Origin: Blastococcus litoris
Lineage (GTDB): Bacteria > Actinomycetota > Actinomycetes > Mycobacteriales > Geodermatophilaceae
Direction: 5' to 3'
NCBI RefSeq assembly: GCF_003075095.1
Contig: NZ_QCZF01000001.1
Span: forward strand, 124,001 to 188,000
DNA: 64,000 nt
Positions 17,441-26,312 of the stretch are shown piece by piece; the stretch's first letter is position 1, and each line of letters opens with the position of its first letter. The notes beneath the pieces were generated by a model. It made no database searches and was not told the origin of the DNA. It saw only the letters and a list, made by a program, of their open reading frames with translations. The position numbers and the translations under genes are program-made.

Positions 17441-18455
17441 CGTGCTCGTCTCCGCGCGGGGGCTCGAGGTGCACTTCCCCGTCCGCTCGCCGAAGGGGGT
17501 GCTCCGGGCTGTCGACGGCGTGGACCTCGACATCCACCGCGGCGAGACGCTCGGCCTGGTGGGGGAGTCCGGCTGCGGGAAGTCGACCCTCGGCAATGCG
17601 CTGCTGCGCCTCGTCCCCCCGACCGGCGGCACGGTCACCTTCGACGGCACCGACGTCACCGCACTGGACCGGCGCGGCCTGACGACGATGCGGCGCCGGG
17701 CGGGGATGGTCTTCCAGGACCCGTTCGCCTCCCTCGACCCCCGGCGCACCGTCGCGCAGACGGTGGCCGAGCCGCTGGAGGTGCACGGCCTGCACGGTGG
17801 CCGGCGGGAGCGTGCGGCACGGGTCGGGGAGCTGCTGGAGCTGGTGGGACTGGACCCGACCGTGGCCGGCCGCTATCCGCACGAGTTCTCCGGCGGGCAG
17901 CGGCAGCGGGTCGGCATCGCCCGGGCGCTGGCCGGCGAACCGGACTTCCTGGTCTGCGACGAGGCGATCGCCTCCCTCGACGTCAGCGTGCAGGCGCAGG
18001 TGCTCAACCTGCTGCGGCGGCTCCAGCGGCAGCTCGGGCTCACGCTGCTGTTCATCTCCCACGACCTGTCCGCCGTCCGGCACGTGGCCGACCGGATCGC
18101 GGTCATGTACCTGGGGCGGATCGTGGAGATCGGGCCCGCGGCGGCGGTGGGGGCGGATCCGCAGATGCCCTACACGCAGGCGCTGCTGTCGGCGGTCCCG
18201 GTGCCGCACCCCGCCCGGGAGCGCGAGCGGCGGCGCATCGTCCTGCGCGGGGACGTGCCCTCGCCGTCCGCCGTCCCGAGCGGCTGCCGGTTCCGGACCC
18301 GCTGCCCGCACGCCTTCGAGCCGTGCCCGACGGTCGACCCGGCGCTGCAGCCGGTCGGTGCGGCAGGTCAGCTGGCCGCCTGCCACCTGCACGGCGTCGT
18401 CGGCACCCCGGTCACCGATGCGCCGGAGGGCGTCACGGAGCAGCCGGCGTCCTGA
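17433..18455 (+). CDS. Peptide ABC transporter ATPase 2 (DppF-like)
   Basis: A 340-residue ATPase with Walker [11 protein letters not shown]-loop [10 protein letters not shown], signature FSGGQRQR, Walker [13 protein letters not shown] and H-loop SHDLS. The C-terminal domain again has a cysteine cluster ([15 protein letters not shown]). It heterodimerises with the upstream ATPase to drive import. Last gene of the operon; its stop is separated by only three bases (TGA CGG TCA) from the stop of the convergent MFS gene. Confidence 0.94.
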   Translation: MSDVLVSARGLEVHFPVRSPKGVLRAVDGVDLDIHRGETLGLVGESGCGKSTLGNALLRLVPPTGGTVTFDGTDVTALDRRGLTTMRRRAGMVFQDPFASLDPRRTVAQTVAEPLEVHGLHGGRRERAARVGELLELVGLDPTVAGRYPHEFSGGQRQRVGIARALAGEPDFLVCDEAIASLDVSVQAQVLNLLRRLQRQLGLTLLFISHDLSAVRHVADRIAVMYLGRIVEIGPAAAVGADPQMPYTQALLSAVPVPHPARERERRRIVLRGDVPSPSAVPSGCRFRTRCPHAFEPCPTVDPALQPVGAAGQLAACHLHGVVGTPVTDAPEGVTEQPAS

Positions 18456-18458
18456 CGG

Positions 18459-19670
18459 TCAGGCGTCGGCGCGGACCAGGCGGGGACGCGCGGCGACCAG
18501 CCCGACGAGCAGCTGCCCGACCAGCAGCGCGAGCAGCACGAGGAGGCCGGGCGTCCAGTCGTCGGTCAGCTCGTGCAGGAGGCCCACGACGAGCGGACCG
18601 GTGGCCGCCAGCAGGTAGCCGAGGCTCTGCGCCGCCGCCGACAGCCGCCCGGTCTGGGCGACGTCGCGGCTGCGGACGAGCACCAGCGTCATCGCGAGCG
18701 GGAACGACGCCCCGGTGCCGAGCCCGTACGACACCGCCCACACCGTCGGGGCGGCGGTCGGGGCGAGCAGCAACCCCAGGAGGCCGACGGCGATCGCCGC
18801 GGCCGACACCACCACCCAGACGCCCTGCCCCGGACGGCGCGCGGCGAGCGGCGGGACGACCAGGGAGAGCGGGGCGCCGACCAGGGCCGCGACGGCGACC
18901 AGCACGCCGGCGCGCACGGGGCCGACGCCCGCGTCGTCCCGGAGGATCTGCGCCAGCCAGGTGAGCAGCGCGTAGAACGACAGCGACTGGAGGCCGAAGA
19001 AGACCATCACGGCCAGTGCCACGCGGTCGCGCAGGATCGCGGTGCGGCGTCCCGACGCGGGCGGTGGCGCCGGGACCTCCGGACGCCCCCGGGCCAGGAG
19101 GGCGAGGCCCACCGTGGCGAGGACGACGGGGGCGAGCCACACCGCGAGCCCGCCGAGCGCGCTGCCGGTGGCGGCCGCGAGCGGCTGGGCGAGCCCCGCC
19201 CCCAGGCTGGCCGACAGCGCCATCGAGCCGGTCACCGCGCCGACCACGACGGCGCTGCGGCTGCCGAAATCGGCCCGGGCGACGGCGGGCAGCAGCACGT
19301 TCGCCGCCGCGATGCCGGCGCTCAGGACGACGGTGCCGACCACGAGCCCGACCGCCCCCGCCGAGCGCAGCGCGATGCCGACGCAGATCGTGGCGGTGCC
19401 GGCGAGCACCGCCCGGTGCAACCCGATGCGCGCCGCGAGGACCGGGGCCAGCGGTGACAGCAGGCCGAAGCAGATCAGCGGCAGGGCCGTGACGACGGCG
19501 AGGGTGCCGGTCGAGACCGAGAGCTCGTCGGACACGCCGTCGAGGACGGGACCGACGGCGGCGAAGGGGCCGCGCAGGCAGAGCGCCGTGACGACGATGG
19601 CCGCGGCGGGGGCGATCACGGCCCACCGGGTGCGGCCGGTGGTGGTTCCCTCGGCGCGCACGACGGCCAT
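18459..19670 (-). CDS. MFS transporter (CynX/NimT-like)
   Basis: About 403 residues with 12 predicted TM helices and no large soluble domain. The first helix reads AVIAPAAAIVVTALCLRGPFAAVGPVLD, which resembles the CynX/NimT cyanate/nitroimidazole group. The substrate cannot be assigned. The start is uncertain: ATG 19670, GTG 19661 (with GGAGG nine bases upstream), or an upstream GTG at 19730 are all in frame; the last adds an Arg-rich tail. Convergent with the peptide importer. Confidence 0.82.
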   Translation of the reverse strand: MAVVRAEGTTTGRTRWAVIAPAAAIVVTALCLRGPFAAVGPVLDGVSDELSVSTGTLAVVTALPLICFGLLSPLAPVLAARIGLHRAVLAGTATICVGIALRSAGAVGLVVGTVVLSAGIAAANVLLPAVARADFGSRSAVVVGAVTGSMALSASLGAGLAQPLAAATGSALGGLAVWLAPVVLATVGLALLARGRPEVPAPPPASGRRTAILRDRVALAVMVFFGLQSLSFYALLTWLAQILRDDAGVGPVRAGVLVAVAALVGAPLSLVVPPLAARRPGQGVWVVVSAAAIAVGLLGLLLAPTAAPTVWAVSYGLGTGASFPLAMTLVLVRSRDVAQTGRLSAAAQSLGYLLAATGPLVVGLLHELTDDWTPGLLVLLALLVGQLLVGLVAARPRLVRADA

Positions 19671-19747
19671 CCTCCGCCGGGCCCGCCGGCCGCTCGCGCG
19701 GGGGGTGGGCGGGGACCGGGTCGCGGGCACTAGCCTCGACGGCGCCA

Positions 19748-19838
19748 GGAGGGCTCGCCTAGTGGCCGATGGCGGCGGTCTTGAAAACCGCTAAGAGGTA
19801 ACCCCTCTTCGTGGGTTCGAATCCCACGCCCTCCGCCA
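19748..19838 (+). tRNA. tRNA-Ser (UGA)
   Basis: Acceptor stem GGAGGGC (19748-19754) pairs with GCCCTCC (19828-19834); discriminator G and encoded CCA follow. Anticodon stem-loop GCGGT-CTTGAAA-ACCGC gives anticodon TGA. The extra arm (AAGAGG...CCTCTT) is long, as required for serine, and the T arm is GTGGG-TTCGAAT-CCCAC. Stands alone between the MFS gene and a hypothetical gene. Confidence 0.97.
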
Positions 19839-20102
19839 CCGCCGACACGCCGTGTCGCGCCCGCGGCCCGGGATGACCGCCCGGTCGGTGACCGTGTTTC
19901 CGCAGGTGGACGTGCCGCATGTCGACAAGACGGTGCACCGGGCGGCAGGTCACCGGCCCGTCGGGAGGCCGGTCGCAACGGTTCGGTGACGGGCGGTCCC
20001 CGGCCTGTCGGAAGTCATCGGCAGGCCCCTGCCCGCACGTGACCATTGCACCTGTCCGCGGCACTTCCCCGCCGCGACCAGGGGTGCTGAGGGAGTTGCC
20101 GC

Positions 20103-20918
20103 GTGACCATGGGCGCGACGATGGGGTGGCCGGCGGTCGCAGTGCTGGGCTTCGTGCTGCTGACCGGTGTGGTGGTCGCCCTGGGGACCAGTTCGACCGC
20201 CCGCTACGAGTTCGAGCGCAACGGCGCCCGCGAGCGCCAGAGCCCGGGTGCGCACCGCATCGGCAGCCACCCGGCCGGCAGCCGCGCGGAGAGCCGCCCG
20301 TCCGCCGGGGGCGACACGCAGGCGCTGCCCCGGGCCGTCGCGGTCCGGCCCGCGCCGGCGGCTCCGGCCGGGCCGGCGTGGTGGCTCGTCGGCGACGACG
20401 CCGTGGTGCTGGCCGGCCCGTTCGGCGACCGGATCGACGCCGACTGGGCGGCCCTGGCCGGCGAGCTGCCCGCCGTCTCGGTCTTCGGCGCCCGCCGGCC
20501 CGACGGCACCGTGGCCGTGCGCCCCTCTCCCGAGGAGCGGGCCTGGCTGGTCGACCTCGGCAACCAGCTCGACCGGCTGCCGGTCGAGTGGGACGAGCTG
20601 CTGACCGACACCGACCCGCTCACGACCCTCGTGGTCGAGGTCGCGGCCGCTCTCGTCGAGGCGGGCCTGTCGCTGCACGACCCCGAGGGCTCGGCGGCCG
20701 GCGGCGTCTGCCTGATGCCCGAGCTCGCGGCCCAGGGGATCGTCGTCAGCTGGCGGGCGCACGAGCGGATGAGCGTGCACCACGCCCGGGGCGGGGCCGC
20801 CGCCGCGACCGTGCGGCAGTCGATGAACGCCACGATCGCCGACGTCCTGGCCAACCTCGGCTTCGTCGTCGAGCCCTTCGACGCCTCCGGGAGCTCCCTG
20901 GTCACCGCCCTCGGCTGA
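20103..20918 (+). CDS. Membrane-anchored protein of unknown function
   Basis: A 271-residue protein from GTG 20103 (SD GAGGGAG). One N-terminal TM helix (WPAVAVLGFVLLTGVVVALG), then about 55 residues of low-complexity Arg/Ser/Pro linker, then a soluble domain of about 180 residues (WWLVGDDAVVLAGPFGDRIDADWAALAG... to EPFDASGSS). The domain is well structured in composition, with WDELL and DPLTTLVVEVAAALVEAGL helices, but I recognise no family or catalytic motif. No operon partners. The 264 bases upstream, after the tRNA, contain no gene. Confidence 0.72.
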   Translation: MTMGATMGWPAVAVLGFVLLTGVVVALGTSSTARYEFERNGARERQSPGAHRIGSHPAGSRAESRPSAGGDTQALPRAVAVRPAPAAPAGPAWWLVGDDAVVLAGPFGDRIDADWAALAGELPAVSVFGARRPDGTVAVRPSPEERAWLVDLGNQLDRLPVEWDELLTDTDPLTTLVVEVAAALVEAGLSLHDPEGSAAGGVCLMPELAAQGIVVSWRAHERMSVHHARGGAAAATVRQSMNATIADVLANLGFVVEPFDASGSSLVTALG

Positions 20919-21045
20919 CGCTCGGGAGGCGCCGCGCGGACCACCCGGGCATGCTGGGCGGACCCTGGTCAGGGGGAGGCCGGCAGCGTTCCGGCTCGTC
21001 CGCGACTCGCCGATAGCGACTCGCCGTGAAGCCGCAATCACGCTC

Positions 21046-21074
21046 TGGACACAGTTTGTGAGCGCACCTAACGT
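21046..21074 (+). promoter_or_regulatory. Predicted promoter of the M6 protease gene
   Basis: TGGACA (21046-21051), 17-base spacer, TAACGT (21069-21074). Five of six and three of six matches to the housekeeping consensus, including T, A and final T of the -10. Would give a leader of about 80 bases. Confidence 0.5.
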
Positions 21075-21159
21075 GACGGCCGAGCCGCCCGAGAGCGCTC
21101 GCCGGTGATCCCGCCGGGGGGCCGGGTGGCTCTTCTTCCCGACCCCAGGAGAGCCGTTC

Positions 21160-23421
21160 GTGAAGAGAGCACTGGCCGTCGTCATGGGAGCCGCGCTGCT
21201 CGCGGCCGTCCCGGCCACAGCAACCGCAGCACCTCCGGAGAACAGCGCGGACCCCGCTCCCCAGCGGGCGCACGACCTGCCCAACCCGCTCGGCGACCAG
21301 CAGCGCGAGGAGCGGGCCGCCGGCCTGGAGAAGGTCCTCAGCGGCGAGGCCGTCGCCCGCGGGGCCAACAAGGTCGTCCAGCTCGGCCGCGGCAAGTACG
21401 TCGAGCTCGCCCGCGAGGACGAGGACGCCATCTGGACCGTGCTCGGCGAGTTCACCGACCTGCCGCACAACCAGATCCCCGAGCCCGACCGCCGGGTCGA
21501 CAACACCACCATCTGGACCGAGGACTTCTCCCGGGACTACTTCGACCGGATGCTCTACTCGTCGGCCGACGGCGTGAACTCGGTGGCCAACTTCTACGAG
21601 GAGCAGTCCTCCGGCCGGTACAGCGTGACCGGCGAGGTGGAGGACTGGGTGACCCTCGGCGGCGAGCCCGCCGCCTACTACGGCGAGGGCGACGACGACC
21701 GGCGGACCTGGGAGTTCCTCGAGGAGACCCTCGACGCCTGGTACCAGGAGCAGTTGGACGCCGGGAAGACGACGGCGCAGATCGACGAGTACCTGGCGCA
21801 GTACGACGTCTGGGACCGCTACGACTTCGACCAGGACGGCAACTTCGACGAGGCCGACGGATACATCGACCACTTCCAGGCCGTCCACTCCGGCATGGGC
21901 GAGGAGGTCGGCGGTGGCGCGCTCGGCGCGGACGCCATCTGGTCGCACCGCTGGTACGTGAACTCGGCCGGCGAGGGCACCGAGGGGCCGCAGCTCGCCG
22001 ACGGCACGCAGGTCGCGCTCGGCGGCACGCAGGTCGGGCAGTCGAGGTACTGGATCGGCGACTACACCGTCGAGCCCGAGAACGGCGGCGTGGGCGTCTT
22101 CGCCCACGAGTTCGGCCACGACCTCGGGCTGCCCGACCTCTACGACACCTCCGGCAACAGCGGCGGCGCGGAGAACAGCACCGCCTTCTGGACCCTGATG
22201 AGCTCCGGCTCCTACGGCAACAGCGGCCGTCCCGAGGACGGCATCGGCACCAAGCCGATCCCGATGGGCGCCTGGGAGAAGCTGCAGCTGAACTGGCTGA
22301 ACTACGAGGTGGTCGAGTACGGCAAGAGGCGCACCGTGCAGCTCGGCCCGGCGGCCTACAACACCCGCCAGAAGCAGGCCCTGATCACGCTGCTGCCCGA
22401 CCGCGAGGTGACGACGACGATCGGCGCCCCGTTCGAGGGGAACGACTTCTGGTACTCCGGCTCGGGCGACGACCTCGACAACACGATGCTCGTCGCCAAG
22501 CCCGCCGGTGCCTCGACGCTGACCGCGAAGGTCAGCTACGAGATCGAGGAGGGCTGGGACTACGCCTACGCCGGATACGTCGACGGCGCGCGGTTCGTGC
22601 CCCTGCCGACGAACATCCCGACCGACGACGACCCGAACGGCCAGAACGCCGGGTACGGCATCACCGGTTCGACGGACGGCGCCTGGGTGGACCTGACCGT
22701 CGACGTCAGCACCGTCCCGGACGGCGCACCGATCGGGTTCCGCTACTGGACCGACGGCGCGGCCGCGGAGAAGGGCCTGCTGGTCGACGCGACCGCCGTC
22801 GACGGCACCCCGGTGGCGGAGTGGGCGCTGGACGGCTTCACCGAGACCGCCGGCACGACGGTGGAGAGCCACTTCAACGCCTACATCGCGGAGAACCGGG
22901 CCTACACCGGCTACGACACCGGGCTGCGCACCGGGCCGTACAACTTCGGTGACCCGACCCGTCCCGACTGGGCGGAGCGGCTGCCGTACCAGGACGGCCT
23001 GCTGATCAGCTACTGGAACAGCCAGTACACCGACAACAACGTCGGCGCCCACCCGGGCGCGGGGCTGATCCTGCCGGTCGACGCGCACGCGGAGCTGCTG
23101 TACGAGCCGACTGACGACGAGGGCACCGACCGGACCGACGGCGAGAGCTGGCGGCCGCGGATCCAGTCCTACGACTCCACCTTCGGGTGGCAGCCGACCG
23201 ACCGGATCACGCTGCACGACCCCGACACCGGCGTGGAGAGGCGGTACGGCGGGCTGCTGCCGGTGCCGTCGTTCGACGACCGCGAGGACTGGTACGTGGC
23301 ACCGGGCGAGCAGCCCGACGCCAACGGCTGGACCGGGGTCGACGTGCCGAAGACGGGGACGCGGATCAGCGTGCTGATCCAGAACCCGCGGAACAACATC
23401 ACCACGGTGCACGTGGGCTGA
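21160..23421 (+). CDS. Secreted M6-family metalloprotease (immune inhibitor A-like)
   Basis: A 753-residue exported zinc protease. Signal peptide MKRALAVVMGAALLAAVPATATA, then a propeptide, then the catalytic domain with zinc motif HEFGHDLGLPD (His316, Glu317, His320; third ligand probably the Asp of LPD region) and the downstream Met-turn-like TLMSSGSYG. Residues about 480-640 look like a MAM/jelly-roll type domain, and the C-terminus is a further beta domain without a sorting signal, so it is released. GTG start behind CCAGGAGAG. Probable role in extracellular protein degradation; it stands alone. Close relatives are common in soil actinobacteria. Confidence 0.92.
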   Translation: MKRALAVVMGAALLAAVPATATAAPPENSADPAPQRAHDLPNPLGDQQREERAAGLEKVLSGEAVARGANKVVQLGRGKYVELAREDEDAIWTVLGEFTDLPHNQIPEPDRRVDNTTIWTEDFSRDYFDRMLYSSADGVNSVANFYEEQSSGRYSVTGEVEDWVTLGGEPAAYYGEGDDDRRTWEFLEETLDAWYQEQLDAGKTTAQIDEYLAQYDVWDRYDFDQDGNFDEADGYIDHFQAVHSGMGEEVGGGALGADAIWSHRWYVNSAGEGTEGPQLADGTQVALGGTQVGQSRYWIGDYTVEPENGGVGVFAHEFGHDLGLPDLYDTSGNSGGAENSTAFWTLMSSGSYGNSGRPEDGIGTKPIPMGAWEKLQLNWLNYEVVEYGKRRTVQLGPAAYNTRQKQALITLLPDREVTTTIGAPFEGNDFWYSGSGDDLDNTMLVAKPAGASTLTAKVSYEIEEGWDYAYAGYVDGARFVPLPTNIPTDDDPNGQNAGYGITGSTDGAWVDLTVDVSTVPDGAPIGFRYWTDGAAAEKGLLVDATAVDGTPVAEWALDGFTETAGTTVESHFNAYIAENRAYTGYDTGLRTGPYNFGDPTRPDWAERLPYQDGLLISYWNSQYTDNNVGAHPGAGLILPVDAHAELLYEPTDDEGTDRTDGESWRPRIQSYDSTFGWQPTDRITLHDPDTGVERRYGGLLPVPSFDDREDWYVAPGEQPDANGWTGVDVPKTGTRISVLIQNPRNNITTVHVG

Positions 23422-23481
23422 CCGGCCGCAGCCGGACAGCGGAGGCCCGGTTCCCCCCGTGGGAGCCGGGTCTCCTGGGCT

Positions 23482-23733
23482 CTAGACGGTTTCCGGCGAG
23501 TGCCGGACGACCAGTTCCCCGCCCCGCGCGGCGAGCTCGTCGCCGAGGTGGCGCAGCACGTCGAGCCCGTCGTCGTCGGCGTCCCGGACGCCCTGCAGGT
23601 CGAGGACGACGCGGACGTGCCCGCTGCCGTGCAGGGACTCGGCGGTGCCCCGGAGCAGGTCCGCGCCCAGGGAGGTGAGGTGGCCGCTGGCCCGGATGAG
23701 GCCCCTGCGGACGTCGACGGACTCGGACAGCAT
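23482..23733 (-). CDS. Small STAS-domain protein with an Asp-rich phosphosite region
   Basis: An 83-residue STAS fold (anti-sigma-factor antagonist type). The central strand-helix signature reads VVLDLQGVRDADDDGLDVLRHLGDEL. Regulated antagonists have a phosphorylatable Ser or Thr at the D-S-x-G position; here that segment is DADDDG, so no Ser/Thr is available. It starts at ATG 23733, overlapping the stop of the upstream STAS gene by one base (TGATG), so the two are coupled and probably equimolar. Target kinase or sigma factor not in the window. Confidence 0.75.
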   Translation of the reverse strand: MLSESVDVRRGLIRASGHLTSLGADLLRGTAESLHGSGHVRVVLDLQGVRDADDDGLDVLRHLGDELAARGGELVVRHSPETV

Positions 23734-24086
23734 CAGGCCGCCCGCCGGTCGCCGGCCGGCTCGAGCTCGAGCACCCGCCACAGCCCCGTCCGGTGCAGCA
23801 GGTCGAGGGTCCGGCGGTTGGCGCCGCGCAGCACCACGCTGCCGCCCCGGGCCCGGCAGGTGCGGTGGGCGGACAGGAAGCTGGCGACGGCGGGGCTGGC
23901 CAGGTGCTGCACCCCGCTGAGGTCCACGACCAGCCCGCGCGCGCCCGCCAGCAGCGCATCGTGGAGGAGCCAGCGCACGTCGGCCAGGCCGTCGGCGAGC
24001 AGGTCGTCGCTCAGCCGGATCGTCACCTGGTCGCGCTCGGCATCGAGCCGGGAGTGCGCAGCGGCACGGACGGCGGTGGCTGTCAT
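23733..24086 (-). CDS. STAS-domain protein (anti-sigma factor antagonist type)
   Basis: A 117-residue STAS protein. Start chosen at ATG 24086 because GAGGAG (24093-24098) lies six bases upstream; the longer frame upstream has no SD. Signature VVDLSGVQHLASPAVASFLSAHR keeps a Ser at the expected phosphosite region (LASPA), unlike its downstream partner. The C-terminal helix and strand (GGSVVLRGANRRTLDLLHRTGLWRVLEL) are typical. Divergent from the response-regulator operon. A partner-switching role in stress or sigma-factor control is likely by family. Confidence 0.82.
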   Translation of the reverse strand: MTATAVRAAAHSRLDAERDQVTIRLSDDLLADGLADVRWLLHDALLAGARGLVVDLSGVQHLASPAVASFLSAHRTCRARGGSVVLRGANRRTLDLLHRTGLWRVLELEPAGDRRAA

Positions 24087-24228
24087 CGGCATCTCCTCGC
24101 TGGGGTCGGGACGGACGACCCGAGCCTGGACCTCGGACATTGCGACCACCGGGGCGGCGGTTTGCGATTCCATGACGCCTGCACCGGCCGGCCACGGCAG
24201 CCGGACCGCGGTGGCAGCATGTACGGCG

Positions 24229-24933
24229 ATGGCGCTGCGACTGCTGGTGGTGGAGGACGACGACCACATCCGCACCGCGCTCCGCTGGGCGCTCGAGGAC
24301 GAGGGCTACGACGTCGCCGAGGCGGGGTCGGGCGAGGAGGCGCTCCAGGCGGTCGCGGTGAGCCCGCCCGACCTGATGATCGTCGACCTCATGCTCGGCT
24401 CGATGGACGGTGTCGAGGTCATCCGCCAGGTCCGCCGCGGCCTCGACCTGCCGATCATCGTCGTCAGCGCCCGCGCCGACACCAGCGACATCGAGACCGC
24501 CCTCGACGCCGGCGCCGACGACTACGTGACCAAGCCGTTCGCGGTCAAGGAGATCAGCGCCCGGTTGCGCGCCCTGCGGCGACGCGTGGCGCCGGCTCCG
24601 GCGGCCGACCAGCCCGACGAGGTCGTGCTGGACCGGGACCCGGTGGCGCCGCTGGTGCTGCGCGAGGCCCGCGGCACGGTGCACCGCGGGGAGGAGCAGC
24701 TGCCGCTGACCGTCACCGAGTTCCGGCTCCTGTGCGAGCTGGCAGCCACCCCGGGGCGGGTGCTCAGCCGGCAGGCGCTGCTGGAGCGGGTCTGGCAGCA
24801 CGGCTTCTTCGGCGACGAGCGCCTCGTCGACGTGCACGTGCGCCGGCTGCGCACGAAGGTGGAGCGCGACCCGAGCGCGCCGCGCGTCGTCGTGACGGTC
24901 CGGGGGCTGGGGTACCGGCTGGACCTCCAATGA
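24229..24933 (+). CDS. OmpR-family response regulator
   Basis: A 234-residue regulator. The receiver domain has acidic pocket Glu9/Asp10/Asp11, phosphoacceptor Asp53 (MIVDLMLG) and Lys102 (VTKPF). The C-terminal winged helix (about 140-232) contains LTVTEFRLLCELA and the recognition region VDVHVRRLRTKVE. ATG 24229 is chosen because the receiver begins directly after it (MALRLLVVEDD). Coupled by ATGA overlap to the histidine kinase. Confidence 0.95.
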   Translation: MALRLLVVEDDDHIRTALRWALEDEGYDVAEAGSGEEALQAVAVSPPDLMIVDLMLGSMDGVEVIRQVRRGLDLPIIVVSARADTSDIETALDAGADDYVTKPFAVKEISARLRALRRRVAPAPAADQPDEVVLDRDPVAPLVLREARGTVHRGEEQLPLTVTEFRLLCELAATPGRVLSRQALLERVWQHGFFGDERLVDVHVRRLRTKVERDPSAPRVVVTVRGLGYRLDLQ

Positions 24934-26312
24934 GGCCGGGGATCCGCGGCCCGGACCTGCGGCGCAAGGGGCTGCGGGCCCGCATCGTGCTCGGCTACGC
25001 GGCCGGCACGCTGATCGTCTCGATCGTCCTGGTCAGCGTCACGTTCCTGCTCGCCCGCAGCTACCTCCTCGACCAGCGGGAGGCGTCGCTGACCCGCCAG
25101 GCGTTCGCCGACGCCAACGTGCTCGACAGCCGGCTCGCGACGGCGGGCACCGAGGCCGGCGACGTGCTCGAGGAGCTGGTGCCCTCCGGCGGTGCCGACG
25201 TCGTCCTGCGCAGCGGCGACTCCTGGTACTCCTCCAGCCTCGACATCGGGGCACGTGACGTGCCCGACGAGCTGCGCGACCTGGTCGCCGACGAGCCGGC
25301 CGCGAGCGTCGTCGTGGAGACGGCGGACGGGCCGCGGCTGATCGTCGGGCTCGCGCTGCCGAGCGCGGACGTCGAGTTCTACGAGGTGGCACCCCTCACC
25401 GAGCTGCGCCAGGTGCTCAGCACGCTGGCCGCCGTCCTCGGGGCCGGAGCGCTGGTCGCGACCGCGGCCGGGACGGCGTTCGGCGTCTGGGCCAGCCGGC
25501 GCGCGGTGCAGCCGCTCGAGCAGGTGGCCGGGGCGGCGACGCGCATCGCCGGCGGGGAGCTGACCGCGCGGCTGGCGGCGACCGACGACCCGGATCTCGT
25601 GGGCATCGTGGCCAGCTTCAACAGCATGGTCGACGCGCTGTCGGCCCGGATCGAGCGCGACACCCGATTCGTCGGTGACGTCAGCCACGAGCTGCGCAGC
25701 CCCCTCACCACGCTCGTCACCAGCGTCGAGGTGCTGGGTGGGCGACGGGAGGAGCTGTCGCCACGCGGGCGGGAGGCGCTGCGCCTCGTCGAGGGCGAGC
25801 TGGACCGCTTCCGCCGCACCCTCGACGACCTGCTGCAGCTCGCCCGGCTGGACGGCGCCGCCGCCGCCGACGCCCAGCCGGTGTGCATGGCCGCCCTGGT
25901 CCGCCAGGTGCTCGCCGACTCCGGGCGACCGGCGGACCTGCTGCGGACGACCGAGGCCGACACCACCGTGCGCGGCGACAAGACCAGCCTCGAGCGGGCG
26001 GTCACCAACCTGCTCGACAACGCCGACCGGCACGCCGAGGGCGCGAGCGCGGTCGCCGTCGAGCGGCGGGAGGCCGCCGTCGTCGTGATCGTCGACGACG
26101 CGGGCCCCGGGGTGAGCACGGCGGACCGGGAGCGGATCTTCGAGCGGTTCGCACGGGGGCCGCGGGCCGCCCGGCGGTCCCTCCCGGGTGCGGGTCTGGG
26201 CCTGGCGATCGTGGCGGAGACCGCGGCCCGGCACGGCGGGGCGGCCTGGTGCTCCGACGGTCCGGACGGCGGCGCGCGCTTCACCCTCTCCGTCCCGGCG
26301 GCGACCCCGTGA
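24930..26312 (+). CDS. Sensor histidine kinase
   Basis: A 460-residue membrane kinase. TM1 (about 20-44), extracellular sensor (about 45-160), TM2 (about 165-188), HAMP, dimerisation domain with His253 (DVSHELRSPL), and HATPase with N box NLLDNADRHAEG, G1 DDAGPGVS and G2 GAGLGLAIV. Partner of the upstream response regulator; its stop overlaps the lipoprotein start (GTGA). The ligand of the sensor domain is unknown. Confidence 0.95.
   Translation: MRPGIRGPDLRRKGLRARIVLGYAAGTLIVSIVLVSVTFLLARSYLLDQREASLTRQAFADANVLDSRLATAGTEAGDVLEELVPSGGADVVLRSGDSWYSSSLDIGARDVPDELRDLVADEPAASVVVETADGPRLIVGLALPSADVEFYEVAPLTELRQVLSTLAAVLGAGALVATAAGTAFGVWASRRAVQPLEQVAGAATRIAGGELTARLAATDDPDLVGIVASFNSMVDALSARIERDTRFVGDVSHELRSPLTTLVTSVEVLGGRREELSPRGREALRLVEGELDRFRRTLDDLLQLARLDGAAAADAQPVCMAALVRQVLADSGRPADLLRTTEADTTVRGDKTSLERAVTNLLDNADRHAEGASAVAVERREAAVVVIVDDAGPGVSTADRERIFERFARGPRAARRSLPGAGLGLAIVAETAARHGGAAWCSDGPDGGARFTLSVPAATP

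Noticed and set aside
19748-19838. tRNA gene as an integration site for a mobile island
   Set aside because: No integrase, no repeat of the tRNA 3' end and no change in composition downstream within the window.
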